Below, piece by piece: positions 45,904 to 54,300 of a stretch of 64,000 nt of DNA. The stretch is from CBDDKS01 sp965230335 (lineage in GTDB: Bacteria; Pseudomonadota; Gammaproteobacteria; Enterobacterales; Kangiellaceae), in the NCBI GenBank assembly GCA_965230335.1, contig CBDDKS010000006.1, forward strand, positions 1,178,001 to 1,242,000, read 5' to 3'. Made by a program: the position numbers and the translations under genes. The notes beneath the pieces were generated by a model. That model made no database searches, was not told where the DNA came from, and saw only the letters and a program-made list of their open reading frames with translations. Each line of letters opens with the position of its first letter. Positions within the stretch are counted from its first letter, which is position 1.

Positions 45904-45957
45904 TCTATACTCTCCTATTTCATATGTTTATCAAACCAGGACAACATATCTTCTGTA

Positions 45958-46521
45958 CTATTGACCGATACCTTCCCAATGAATATTAAAACTGAGTTCG
46001 ATAATGTCAGGAATATCAGCCTTTTTAACTTTGTATTCTTGAATGTAATGAATGGTAGAATTCAATTGACCACCTGCAATTTCAAAAATCATTTCGATAG
46101 GCATCTCTTTCACTGTTTTTTTGAGAATGGCATCATTTAATGCTTTAAAAGCGACAGTAAAAAAACTCTCACCAGCCCGCAAAACATTACTGGATAAAAG
46201 TTGTGATGTTCTCAGTAACTCCAGAACTTTATGCTCTTTGGCATTTTTTAACGACCAGTTGATATAGCCAGACCAAATGGCAGAAGACATGTCTTTGATA
46301 TCCATGTCTGAATGAACATCCTTCATAATCTCATCCGCTATTTTCTCTTTGGTATAAAGATAAGTATCATTTATCAGAATTTGTTTGCTGGCAAAATAGT
46401 TAAACAATGTGCCATTAGACACATCGGCTTCTGTCGCTATCTTGGATGTTGCCACTCCCACACCATCTTTAGCAAACAACTTAATGGCGGCTTTAATGAT
46501 TTGTATTCTTTTATCACTCAT
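45958..46521 (-). CDS. TetR family transcriptional regulator
   Basis: The 187-residue product has the TetR N-terminal helix-turn-helix (IIKAAIKLFAKDGVGVATSKIATEADVSNGTLFNYFASKQIL) and a helical ligand-binding domain. Two TGACT-N4-AGTCA palindromes at 46581 and 46619 fit its operator, so it probably represses itself and the phosphoesterase gene behind it. After the stop, a shifted frame continues with STEDMLSWFDKHMK, which could be a lost C-terminal tail. Inducing ligand unknown. Confidence 0.88.
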   Translation of the reverse strand: MSDKRIQIIKAAIKLFAKDGVGVATSKIATEADVSNGTLFNYFASKQILINDTYLYTKEKIADEIMKDVHSDMDIKDMSSAIWSGYINWSLKNAKEHKVLELLRTSQLLSSNVLRAGESFFTVAFKALNDAILKKTVKEMPIEMIFEIAGGQLNSTIHYIQEYKVKKADIPDIIELSFNIHWEGIGQ

Positions 46522-46580
46522 TTTATGTTTCCACTTATTATTGTCTGGTCATTTCTTTGAGGTATTTCACCTCTCAGAAA

Positions 46581-46632
46581 TGACTGATTAGTCAGTTTTA
46601 AATAAAGATAACTTAGACTGACTAGTTAGTCA
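46581..46632. promoter_or_regulatory. paired TetR-type operators
   Basis: TGACTGATTAGTCA (46581-46594) and TGACTAGTTAGTCA (46619-46632) share TGACT-N4-AGTCA and start 38 bases apart, 60 to 111 bases upstream of the TetR start. This is the size and symmetry expected for TetR-family dimers and suggests autorepression. Confidence 0.6.
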
Positions 46633-47000
46633 ATAACTTTCCTTTAAAAAAACTGCAATATCATAAAATGAGCTGGAAATGGTCTTTTATCAATAGCACG
46701 TACTTATAAATCATAATACTTTTTCAGAATCTAACTTATTGATAAATATTGATTATTATAATAAATGATAGAAAATCACTGATTTCTTTGCCCCCCATAT
46801 TTTTTGGGTGTTTGAAATTATGAAAGAAGATAAAACTCCAAATGATATATATTGCAAAAAAAATTTAACCCATTGAATTTATTTGTTTTGTTTTTACACA
46901 TAAGTGATCTATATTTTTTTGCTGTATAACTTCCCCTTGCAGTTTTAATAAAAATCAGTAGACTTTTGGTTTATATGAAGAAAATCAATTTTTTAAAAAA
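46633..47000. other. AT-rich gap before the cassette-like cluster
   Basis: About 370 bases with no supported gene, no strong hairpin and poly-A/T runs. If the following genes are integron-type cassettes, this is where a promoter or a lost cassette would lie; I see neither. Confidence 0.35.
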
Positions 47001-47048
47001 AACAGTAGGGAGTTATATCGGTAACACCGATATAATCAGCTGTTAGGT
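47001..47048 (+). repeat. attC-like recombination site 1
   Basis: AACAG at 47001 pairs with CTGTT at 47040-47044, and after an unpaired patch TTATATCGGT (47013-47022) pairs exactly with ACCGATATAA (47026-47035) around AAC. The site ends in GTTAGGT, matching the integron core GTTRRRY, 15 bases before the next ATG. This is the two-stem, bulged layout of attC sites. The 5' core (RYYYAAC) is degenerate. Confidence 0.45.
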
Positions 47049-47062
47049 GCCTTGGAATAAAT

Positions 47063-47419
47063 ATGAGTGATTTTCCAATTGAAAACATAAATGATCGGCC
47101 ATTAACTTACAGTGACAGTATAATCACCGAGCTTAGAGCATTAAGAGATGGCCCTCTTTTTGAAGACCTGCCTGGTGAAATACCTGGTGAGAAAGAAATG
47201 CTAACCGACTCATTCATCAACTTAACCAATCAAATAATCGAAGGCATTGCTGATAACCCGTCCAAACTTTGGGTAATGCAACAATTTAAGCCTTATGTGG
47301 CTGAATTTTTCATGGCAGACACTGAAGCCAGAGACCATTATGGTGACCATGTTGAGCTTATTATGGACATCTTAAACATTCAGAGCTCTGATGGACTACT
47401 GGCACATTACTTATCATGA
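47063..47419 (+). CDS. hypothetical protein in cassette-like unit 1
   Basis: The 118-residue product is acidic and soluble with no recognised family (PLTYSDSIITELRALRDGPLFEDLPGE, then a helical C-terminus with FKPYVAEFFMADTEARDHYGDHVELIMDIL). The unit runs from GTTAGGT (47042) to its exact complement ACCTAAC (47424), as an excisable integron cassette should. There is only a weak ribosome site and no visible promoter. Confidence 0.6.
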   Translation: MSDFPIENINDRPLTYSDSIITELRALRDGPLFEDLPGEIPGEKEMLTDSFINLTNQIIEGIADNPSKLWVMQQFKPYVAEFFMADTEARDHYGDHVELIMDILNIQSSDGLLAHYLS

Positions 47420-47423
47420 AGTC

Positions 47424-47511
47424 ACCTAACCAGACAGCTCATTAGGTTGTCATGATTTTTGGAACAAAAACAACGCCAACCGGCATGCTGCTGGTTGGCT
47501 GAACGTTAGTA
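47424..47511 (+). repeat. attC-like recombination site 2
   Basis: Begins ACCTAAC (matches RYYYAAC) five bases after the gene stop and ends GTTAGTA seven bases before the next ATG. CTAAC pairs with GTTAG, and CAGC (47435) pairs with GCTG (47498). An inner hairpin GCCAACC/GGTTGGC lies at 47475-47499. Length 88 bases is within the attC range. The final Y of the right core is not conserved. Confidence 0.45.
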
Positions 47512-47517
47512 CTCTCT

Positions 47518-47844
47518 ATGAAATTACTACTTAAATGGAAAATTTGGAGAATTGAAAAGGCAATAAAGAATCTTGTTTTAAGATCGAATGAAATCAAGCC
47601 TATGGTTTGGTCATTTGGAGCTTACTATATTGATCCTAAGCATTTGGTATTTGTTATTGGCGTACCCACCGATAAAATAAGAGATAGCATGAAATCAAAT
47701 AAAGAGTTGGTCTTATCATTTTCAAATTTATTACAGATATACAATTGGCCTAAATTGGCTCGCAGCGAAGTAGTATTTGATATCGAGTCGCAAGAAACAG
47801 TAGATCGAGAAAATAATGGTAATTGGTGGTATCACTATAAATAG
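47518..47844 (+). CDS. hypothetical protein in cassette-like unit 2
   Basis: The 108-residue product is basic at the N-terminus (MKLLLKWKIWRIEKAIKNLVLRSNEIK) and has an alpha/beta core with VWSFGAYYIDPKHLVFVIGVPTDKIRDSM. No family recognised. Its unit starts GTTAGTACT and, straight after the gene, has AGTACTAAT, which complements the start in 8 of 9 positions, as expected of a cassette's own ends. No Shine-Dalgarno sequence precedes the ATG. Confidence 0.6.
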   Translation: MKLLLKWKIWRIEKAIKNLVLRSNEIKPMVWSFGAYYIDPKHLVFVIGVPTDKIRDSMKSNKELVLSFSNLLQIYNWPKLARSEVVFDIESQETVDRENNGNWWYHYK

Positions 47845-48011
47845 TACTAATAAAGCAATCGAAAAAACAAAACCAGACAGTCAATATTGATTTCTTACAA
47901 AGATATCAAAAAGTTCCTGTGATATTCACCATTGTACTTGTAAGATATTATTGATAAAGTGGCTGTTTTATTTGAATGCAGCAAAGCGCTCCTATTAACA
48001 TAACATTAGGT
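47845..48011 (+). repeat. attC-like recombination site 3 (long form)
   Basis: Runs from TACTAAT after gene 2 to ATTAGGT six bases before gene 3. The interior is a long imperfect palindrome: CTTACAA near 47893 pairs with TTGTAAG near 47938, and further out TATTGAT/ATTATTGATA and AAAACCAG/CTGTTTT segments are roughly complementary. The right core starts with A instead of G, so the site may be decayed. Confidence 0.35.
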
Positions 48012-48017
48012 CTATGA

Positions 48018-48281
48018 ATGGAAATTGTAATTGAAGCCCCAACTTTCTTTGATACAGAAGATGAAAATATTTTCTTTTCATGTATATATAATCTACCGAC
48101 GTACAAGAAAGTAATAGGCAAAGGAAGCATTTTAATAATTGAGCTTTCAAAAAAACCATCTGAGAAAACACTATTGCAGTTATTAGTAATTTGCAAACGA
48201 TGGAATATTAACCGAGAATCGTTATACAAATTTAAGAATAAGAATAACGAAGGTAGTTTATTATGGAATTCAGAAAAATAA
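48018..48281 (+). CDS. hypothetical protein in cassette-like unit 3
   Basis: The 87-residue product is not recognised; mixed alpha/beta (MEIVIEAPTFFDTEDENIFFSCIYNLPTYKKVIGKG), ending in a basic, Asn-rich tail. The stop overlaps the following gene by 19 bases, so the two form one translational unit. ATTAGGT lies just ahead of the start and there is no clear ribosome site. Confidence 0.55.
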   Translation: MEIVIEAPTFFDTEDENIFFSCIYNLPTYKKVIGKGSILIIELSKKPSEKTLLQLLVICKRWNINRESLYKFKNKNNEGSLLWNSEK

Positions 48282-48679
48282 AATATAGCGATCTCAATCC
48301 CAAACAAAAAGAGAGCTATAATTTTCAAAAAATAGCTTCTGTGTTAGCTGACTATGGGTTTAATTGCATAAAACTTACAGATGACTGGGCCGGAGCAGAT
48401 TTTCTCGCTTATCACAAAGATAGAGTTGACACTTTAAAAGTACAATTAAAAGGTCGATTAACCATTAATAAAAAATATACTGAAAAAGAACTGTATATGG
48501 CGTTTCCAATAAATAATGAGTGGTATCTGATTAAACACGATTTATTGGTTAATGCAATAGGTAAAACCACCACTTGGTTAAACAGTAAGTCTTGGACTAA
48601 GAATGGGATTTATCATTCCTCAAAACCAAGCAAAAAATTATTACAAGAAATAAGCAAAAATATACTTAAAAGCACTTAA
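48263..48679 (+). CDS. hypothetical protein, possible PD-(D/E)XK-like fold
   Basis: The 138-residue product contains YNFQKIASVLADYGFNCIKLTDDWAGADFLAYH followed by VDTLKVQLKGRLTI. An Asp in GADF and a Q-x-K strand after it recall the active site of PD-(D/E)XK nuclease-like proteins, and the C-terminus has a WYLIKHDLLVNAI segment. A nuclease or restriction-like role is only an inference. It overlaps the previous gene, and ACTTAAC, which fits the attC left core, spans its stop codon. Confidence 0.55.
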   Translation: MEFRKIKYSDLNPKQKESYNFQKIASVLADYGFNCIKLTDDWAGADFLAYHKDRVDTLKVQLKGRLTINKKYTEKELYMAFPINNEWYLIKHDLLVNAIGKTTTWLNSKSWTKNGIYHSSKPSKKLLQEISKNILKST

Positions 48680-48734
48680 CAAAAAGCGATCATAATTAAA
48701 CGAAAACACGGCATCATCTTTCACATAACCTAAC
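48674..48734 (+). repeat. possible terminal attC remnant of the cassette cluster
   Basis: ACTTAAC at 48674-48680 fits RYYYAAC and overlaps the stop codon, as in many cassettes. ACCTAAC at 48728-48734 complements the ATTAGGT that opens unit 3 in 6 of 7 positions. No GTTRRRY follows before the cytochrome gene, so the array appears to end here. Confidence 0.3.
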
Positions 48735-48752
48735 ACAAATACAATACCAACC

Positions 48753-49103
48753 CTACTTTAACGTTTTTAAATAATTAATAATTTTTTTCCTTTTATCTTT
48801 ATCAATTATTTTAACCCCCATTTTAGTGCCTTTTGCAAAAGCGCTGGGATTTTTTAACCACTCATCTAACAGTGATTCTGTCCAAACCTGATTCTTTATA
48901 CCTTTTTTAGACAGCGCTTTCGAATAATTATAATCTTTTAATCCGGCTATTTTTCGACCAACAATATTTTTAAGACGAGGACCGATACGATTCTGTTCAA
49001 TGGAATGACAACCTAAACAGACACTCAAAATCTTTTTTTCATCACCCTGAGCCACACTGTTCAGGGTGATGAATAAACTTATACATAAAATAATAACTTT
49101 CAT
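48753..49103 (-). CDS. class I cytochrome c
   Basis: The 116-residue product has a signal peptide (MKVIILCISLFITLNSVAQG), the haem motif CLGCH and a distal Met ligand in GTKMGVKI, with IGPRLKNIVGRKIAG typical of small soluble c-type cytochromes. It carries electrons in the periplasm; partner unknown. It follows the ferritin-like gene by 3 bases in the same operon. Confidence 0.88.
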   Translation of the reverse strand: MKVIILCISLFITLNSVAQGDEKKILSVCLGCHSIEQNRIGPRLKNIVGRKIAGLKDYNYSKALSKKGIKNQVWTESLLDEWLKNPSAFAKGTKMGVKIIDKDKRKKIINYLKTLK

Positions 49104-49106
49104 AAA

Positions 49107-49703
49107 TTAACCAAAGGCAAATGCTTTTTTAGGTAAGGGTTGTTTTAATGCCTGTGTTAACACTGTCCAATGAACCACTTCATCAGCAATCAGTTGAGAG
49201 GCTGCTGTTGCCAGTCCAGTCGTTGTAAAGCTTTCAATGACGCCAATATAGGCATTGACTGCTCCCAACTCCAATTTTGCTGCCAGCTTTAACACATCCG
49301 CTTGATTTCTTAGATTACTGACTTGAAGTGCTTGTTCATAAAAAGATCGTGTTTGCTCTTTAACTGGATTACCTCCTAATTTTTGAATAGTTTTAATCAA
49401 GACTTCCCTATGTCCTTTATGATGGCTTTGGAAATTAACGGCAATAGATTTAACTCCAGAAGACAATAATCCACTTTCTGCACCTATTTGATAAGCCATA
49501 ATACCTTCATGCTCTAATGCCAATGCCGTGTTTAAAATAAGGATATCCTGTTCCGTTTGATTTGAACTGCTTTTCGCGGCAACACCAGTGGCCGAACAAC
49601 CGCTGGTATTCATAAGTAAGGCAAGCCCTGCTGCTGAAAGGGCGCCTTTACCCGCTTTTGACATAAATTCTCTACGTTCTAATATATTCTGCTGTTGATT
49701 CAT
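49107..49703 (-). CDS. Tat-exported ferritin-like domain protein
   Basis: The 198-residue product has a twin-arginine-type signal (ERREFMSKAGKGALSAAGLALLM) and a Cys in NTSGC that could be lipid-modified. The rest is a four-helix ferritin-like domain with candidate carboxylate and His metal ligands (ALALEHEGIMAYQIG, SHHKGHREVLIKTI, KLELGAVNAYIGVIE, IADEVVHWTVL). It resembles the Ferritin_2/DUF4439 type proteins rather than storage ferritin. It is co-transcribed with a cytochrome c and diverges from a SufR-like regulator, suggesting a redox or iron role. Confidence 0.75.
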   Translation of the reverse strand: MNQQQNILERREFMSKAGKGALSAAGLALLMNTSGCSATGVAAKSSSNQTEQDILILNTALALEHEGIMAYQIGAESGLLSSGVKSIAVNFQSHHKGHREVLIKTIQKLGGNPVKEQTRSFYEQALQVSNLRNQADVLKLAAKLELGAVNAYIGVIESFTTTGLATAASQLIADEVVHWTVLTQALKQPLPKKAFAFG

Positions 49704-49814
49704 GATGACTACCTTTAATGTGTAAGCGTAAATAAAGCGTTATTAAATACGTTTCGAAATATACGTTGGATAATATAACTTGTAAAACCTGTTTAAATTG
49801 TTTAAATTCATATT

Positions 49815-50450
49815 ATGAAAAATATGCATGAAAATCAGACCAAAATCCTCAATCTCCTTTTGGAAACCCCAGAGGGATGTACCCTGCAACAATTGTCAGA
49901 ACATCTAGATATCACAAAAACAGCCACCAAAGAGCATGTTGTCAAATTAATCCATTTTGGCTACATTTCGCATAAAGATATAAAAGGTCATGTCGGCAGA
50001 CCTAAAAGAATTTACCTACTGACAGAAAGTGGGCAGGAAGTCTTTCCTCGTCAATACTCCTGGATATCCATTTTACTTTTAGAATATTTGGTAGAACATT
50101 CATCCGAACAACATATGTCAAATATCATGGAGCAGCTTGCTGAAAAAGTCACAGATTCACTCAGTGCCAGACTGGAAAAAAATAAGCTCCCTGCTGACCG
50201 TTTAAAAGAAATGACCACCATATTAAATGAATTGGGTTATCGTTCACAGTTGAAGCAAAGCGATCTTCGAAAAGGGGCTGTTTTAGAAGCAACCAATTGT
50301 GTCTATCATGGTATTGCCAAACAACATAATCAACTGTGTCAATTTGATATTCATCTAATAGAAAAAATGTCTCATATGGATACCTGTTTACAACGTTGTA
50401 TTGCCAAAGGGGATTCCGTTTGTCGTTTTTATATTAAAAATAAAGAATAA
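49815..50450 (+). CDS. SufR-like winged-helix regulator with C-terminal cysteines
   Basis: The 211-residue product has an N-terminal winged helix (ILNLLLETPEGCTLQQLSEHLDITKTATKEHVVKLIHFGYISHKDIKGHVGRPKRIYLLT) and a C-terminal sensor domain. That domain has NCVYHGIAKQHNQLC (C-X12-C) followed by TCLQRC and SVCRFYI. The layout recalls SufR and related regulators that bind an Fe-S cluster. It lies 111 bases from the divergent ferritin-like/cytochrome c operon, its likely target. Ligand unproven. Confidence 0.72.
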   Translation: MKNMHENQTKILNLLLETPEGCTLQQLSEHLDITKTATKEHVVKLIHFGYISHKDIKGHVGRPKRIYLLTESGQEVFPRQYSWISILLLEYLVEHSSEQHMSNIMEQLAEKVTDSLSARLEKNKLPADRLKEMTTILNELGYRSQLKQSDLRKGAVLEATNCVYHGIAKQHNQLCQFDIHLIEKMSHMDTCLQRCIAKGDSVCRFYIKNKE

Positions 50451-50535
50451 AAATAATATATGAAAAGTTTTGAATAACTGCAACAGTCCAAGCCCAGACT
50501 CTATCGATAGACTTATCGATATAAAATAAATCACT

Positions 50536-51123
50536 CTATTTTTTAAAATATCGATAAGAAAACCAACTCACCAATAATAAAAAAATCACTGACATACCAA
50601 TAGGTAAAGGAGCTTTAACGGTTGGTGTACTTGCAGAACTGGTGGCTCTTGTATAAGTAAAACCGCCATTGCCACTTGAACCCCACTCACTAAACTGAAT
50701 ATCGATATAAATATCTTCCACTAACAAATGTAATACACCGGCTCGACCAACAATATTACCTAAAATTTGACCTGGGCCTCCTAAGGCAGTTTCCCAACTG
50801 GAAAAAGTTAAATTTTGATAATTTGCTGCATTCACATTGGTTGATGGGTTGCCATTCAGCCCTGAAAAAGCCCATTGAGTATCATCTGGACTCTGATTAC
50901 TCACATAACTTGGCTCTTGCACAATATTAAATAACCCTCGAGTAAAATCTCTGGTCAACCAAACATTTGAGGTAATACGATCCTGTGCTGCTGGATCAGT
51001 AGGCAAACTGCCTGTTGGTTTTTGAAAAACAATGAGATTACTATCCCAAACTTCTTGTGCAGACAAATTCACAACCAGACTGAATAGCCCTATAAAAAAG
51101 ACGTTTTTTAACCACATCATCAT
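50536..51123 (-). CDS. secreted protein with C-terminal sorting-like tail
   Basis: The 195-residue product has an N-terminal signal peptide (VFFIGLFSLVVNLSAQ), a beta-rich domain (SNVWLTRDFTRGLFNIVQEP, DDTQWAFSGLNG, NLTFSSWETALGG, HLLVEDIYIDIQFSEWGSSGNGG), then a short spacer, PLPIGM, a hydrophobic helix and a basic end (YRYFKK). The tripartite tail resembles PEP-CTERM/GlyGly-CTERM type sorting signals, though the Pro motif is not canonical. No exosortase or rhombosortase is in the window. Function unknown. Confidence 0.6.
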   Translation of the reverse strand: MMMWLKNVFFIGLFSLVVNLSAQEVWDSNLIVFQKPTGSLPTDPAAQDRITSNVWLTRDFTRGLFNIVQEPSYVSNQSPDDTQWAFSGLNGNPSTNVNAANYQNLTFSSWETALGGPGQILGNIVGRAGVLHLLVEDIYIDIQFSEWGSSGNGGFTYTRATSSASTPTVKAPLPIGMSVIFLLLVSWFSYRYFKK

Positions 51124-51356
51124 TCACCTCGGTACAAAAAATGGCTTACGGTGAGTTTATCCTACCCATTGAATATGACAGAAAACCGTTGACGACTTCT
51201 TGGTAATAAAGATTTAATCTAGATTATTAATCCTGGATATATTCATCATCCATAGCATCAAACGGTTATATTCAGGAAGTTTGCCCTGTAACCCGACCAA
51301 TTAAAAAAGAAAGCAAAATTAAAACAAAAAAAGCTTAACTACTGTTTTTTTCAGCA

Positions 51357-54300
51357 TCAATAATGTCTTACCCATTGTAACTCAGCGCCTGTTGCATTGG
51401 TTGCCGAATTAGTTGTTGTTTTCAATTTTAAACGAGGTGTGAGTTCAATTTCAATAATACCTAACCAGGGTGTTGCTGGATCGGGTGTACGTTCTATTTC
51501 CAAGTAAACGTGTTCATTCAGATACTTCCCTGCTCCAATGCTGACACCCGTCGATTCTTTTGAATTAGACATTTCTACCGATAAATTATCCAGGCCTAAC
51601 GTGTCTCTGGTATTCGCGATAGGATCAAAAGAGCTTGAATTGCTATTCAGCTTTTGTATTTCATTGGCCAAGCTTAACGCTTGTATCGGAGAAATTTCGG
51701 TGACTGATTTACCAAACAATAATCGTGAAATAATTTCATCTTCGGGTAATGCAGGTACGGATGTAAATGCAAAAGACAAGGATTCTGTTGTTCCGGATAA
51801 AACAACATTCACTTCTAGCTCATCATCGGTATAGGTTGCCGGAATATAAAGCAAAGCAATACTATCCTGAAATTGAACACTGCCTTCATTCAATTCAAAT
51901 TTCTTACCTAAAACCGTTAAAGAGCCTCTTAATGTTTGAAAGCTGCCTTGATAACTTAAATGTTCAATTGCACCTTTTAACTCAACCCCACCTTTTAATT
52001 CGACATCCAACCCTTTACCTCTTAAAAAGGCTTGTTGCTCTGCTTTTAACTGAATATCCAATACAATGGGTGTTTTCTTTTCAAGGCTTCTTTCTTGAAG
52101 CATCTTTTTCTGTTCCAGTTCTTTTTCTGTAATGACATCAATCGTAGGTATATCGGTTCCCATATAATTATTGATCAAAATAGACAATGGTAAAATTGAC
52201 AAGTCACCACTAATGAGTAATCCCTTATGATGACTTTTTGCATTAAGCTGACCGTCAACGTTGCCCTCAAGATCAGAACGCCCTAGCAAACGCATATTGT
52301 TCAACGTCAATGTCATATCTATGGCATCTTCGGCAGTCCAATCATACCAGTTCATATGACCTGCAAAAGATAAAATACCTTTATTACCATCGGTTGCCTG
52401 TCCTTTTTTAATGTCTATCATTTGATTATTCAAAGACAGGGATAATTGAATATCTGATAATTGCGTACCCGACAACCTGTTTTCATATTCCATATTCTCT
52501 ACCTGTAATGATCCTGTGATACTGGGTTTCATAAATGTACCTTTGACTGTATTGTCAAAGGCAATTCGTCCAGATACATGATGCAATTCTTTTTCAATCA
52601 GTGCATTTAACGCCAAAGCTTCCATATGCCCTTTTAAACGGATCATTAATGGCCATTGTTCCATATTTTGAATATCAAAGCCCCAATAAGGTGTAATATC
52701 GGATAATAATTGAATTTCTCCCAGTTGTTCCTGTGCGAGAAAAAACTGGCTGTTTATATTGAGCTGTTTGTCATCCGAATGAATTTCCATTTGGGCACGA
52801 TAGCGTTTATTGTCTGTCGATATCTGATGTTTTGTTTCGCCTTCAATATCACCCCAGTGAACCAAAGTATCATAATGCAAGTGTCCCTTAAGATGTGGTT
52901 TATCTTTATGACCTGTCACTTTAAATTTTGCATTAAATTGTCCATCTGATAAAGGCAAATCCAAGAATTGAATAAGCTCTGTAGGGATGTGTTGCAAATC
53001 TATGTGTGCATCAATATGTTCTTTTTCCAGTTTTGCATCAGTCTTCATAATACCTTGATCACCATAATGCAATTCGGTATCTTTTATTATCCATAATTCA
53101 TCGTTGACTGAAGCATCTCCTGTTAATTTAAAAGGTACATCCAAATAATGACCTTGCACCAATAGAGCACTATTGACTTGAGGTTGTTGTATACTGCCCT
53201 GAACATCCAAACCAAAGGTTATTTGAGCCAATAAATCATCTGGAATACCTAAATCTAAAGCATTTAACAACTGCAAAGGAAACTCTTTCGAATTCACTTG
53301 GATATTTAAAGACTCTTTCTCAAAATCAAATTGTCCTGCTGCTTTAACAAAAGCGTCTTCACTCACTTTCAGTTGCGCTTCTTTGATATTGACTTGCACA
53401 TATTCCCCTTGAGCATCCAGATTAAAGTACCAGGGTAATTGATGATAAACACCGACAGCCTGTGTTTTAACATGATATTTAGGATGTAGTAGCTCTCCTG
53501 TTATATTCGCTTGTAAATCATCAATTTTCCCTTCAAGATTTTCAGGTAAATCCAATTTAAATTGAGAAAATAATGATAAAGGCAACGCTTTAATATGAAT
53601 ATTTAAATGATTTTTTTCTCCCAAATAATCCAACTTGCCATTTGCTTTTAAATCAACTTCGTTATAAGTAATGAGCAGTTGTTTGATCTCTGCATCCTGC
53701 AGACCAAATGTGCCATCCATATCGACAGAGGCTTCTTGTTCTTCAAATTCAACATCTGCCCATAATTTTCCAAGATAAACCGGTTGTTGTATAGAACCTG
53801 AGAGTTTGCCTTTGGTATTTAAACGACCATTGACAGTTTGTTCAATCCAGGGCTGTGCTAAAGAAATGGGTATATTTTTAAAGTCAATATCAGCAAGAAT
53901 TTGATCATCTTGTAATTGAAATTGAATATTTTGTTGTTCATTTTCAACTAAAAAGTTAAGTGCCCCCACTACATTGAATGTATCTTTTAGTTCAGATTTG
54001 AGTGTCAAATAACTGGTTGGTTGTATACTCACGTTATTTTCTAAACATGCTAATTCTCCTTTTTGCCATTCCAGCTTTAATTCTTCTGGCAATATTTTCA
54101 ACAATACGGCAACATGACCTTCAATAGAGTTTTTTTTCGGTAAAGATAAATACTGATTCAAGAGACCTTTTTCGGATTCATAATAATGTACCTGTAACGA
54201 TATCTGGGTTTCATCTACCATTGACGACTTTATCATGAACTTTTCTTCTTCTTTACTTAAATTCTTCAGCTCCAAATCAATATCTATTAAATGTTTTGAA

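Noticed and set aside
47948..48328. Antisense 126-codon frame across cassette-like unit 3
   Set aside because: Opposite to two genes that have matching unit boundaries; no ribosome site or family.
49704..49814. Specific operator in the SufR-like/ferritin-like divergent region
   Set aside because: Only short TTTCGAAA and GTTTAAA palindromes are present, common in AT-rich DNA, so no site was called.
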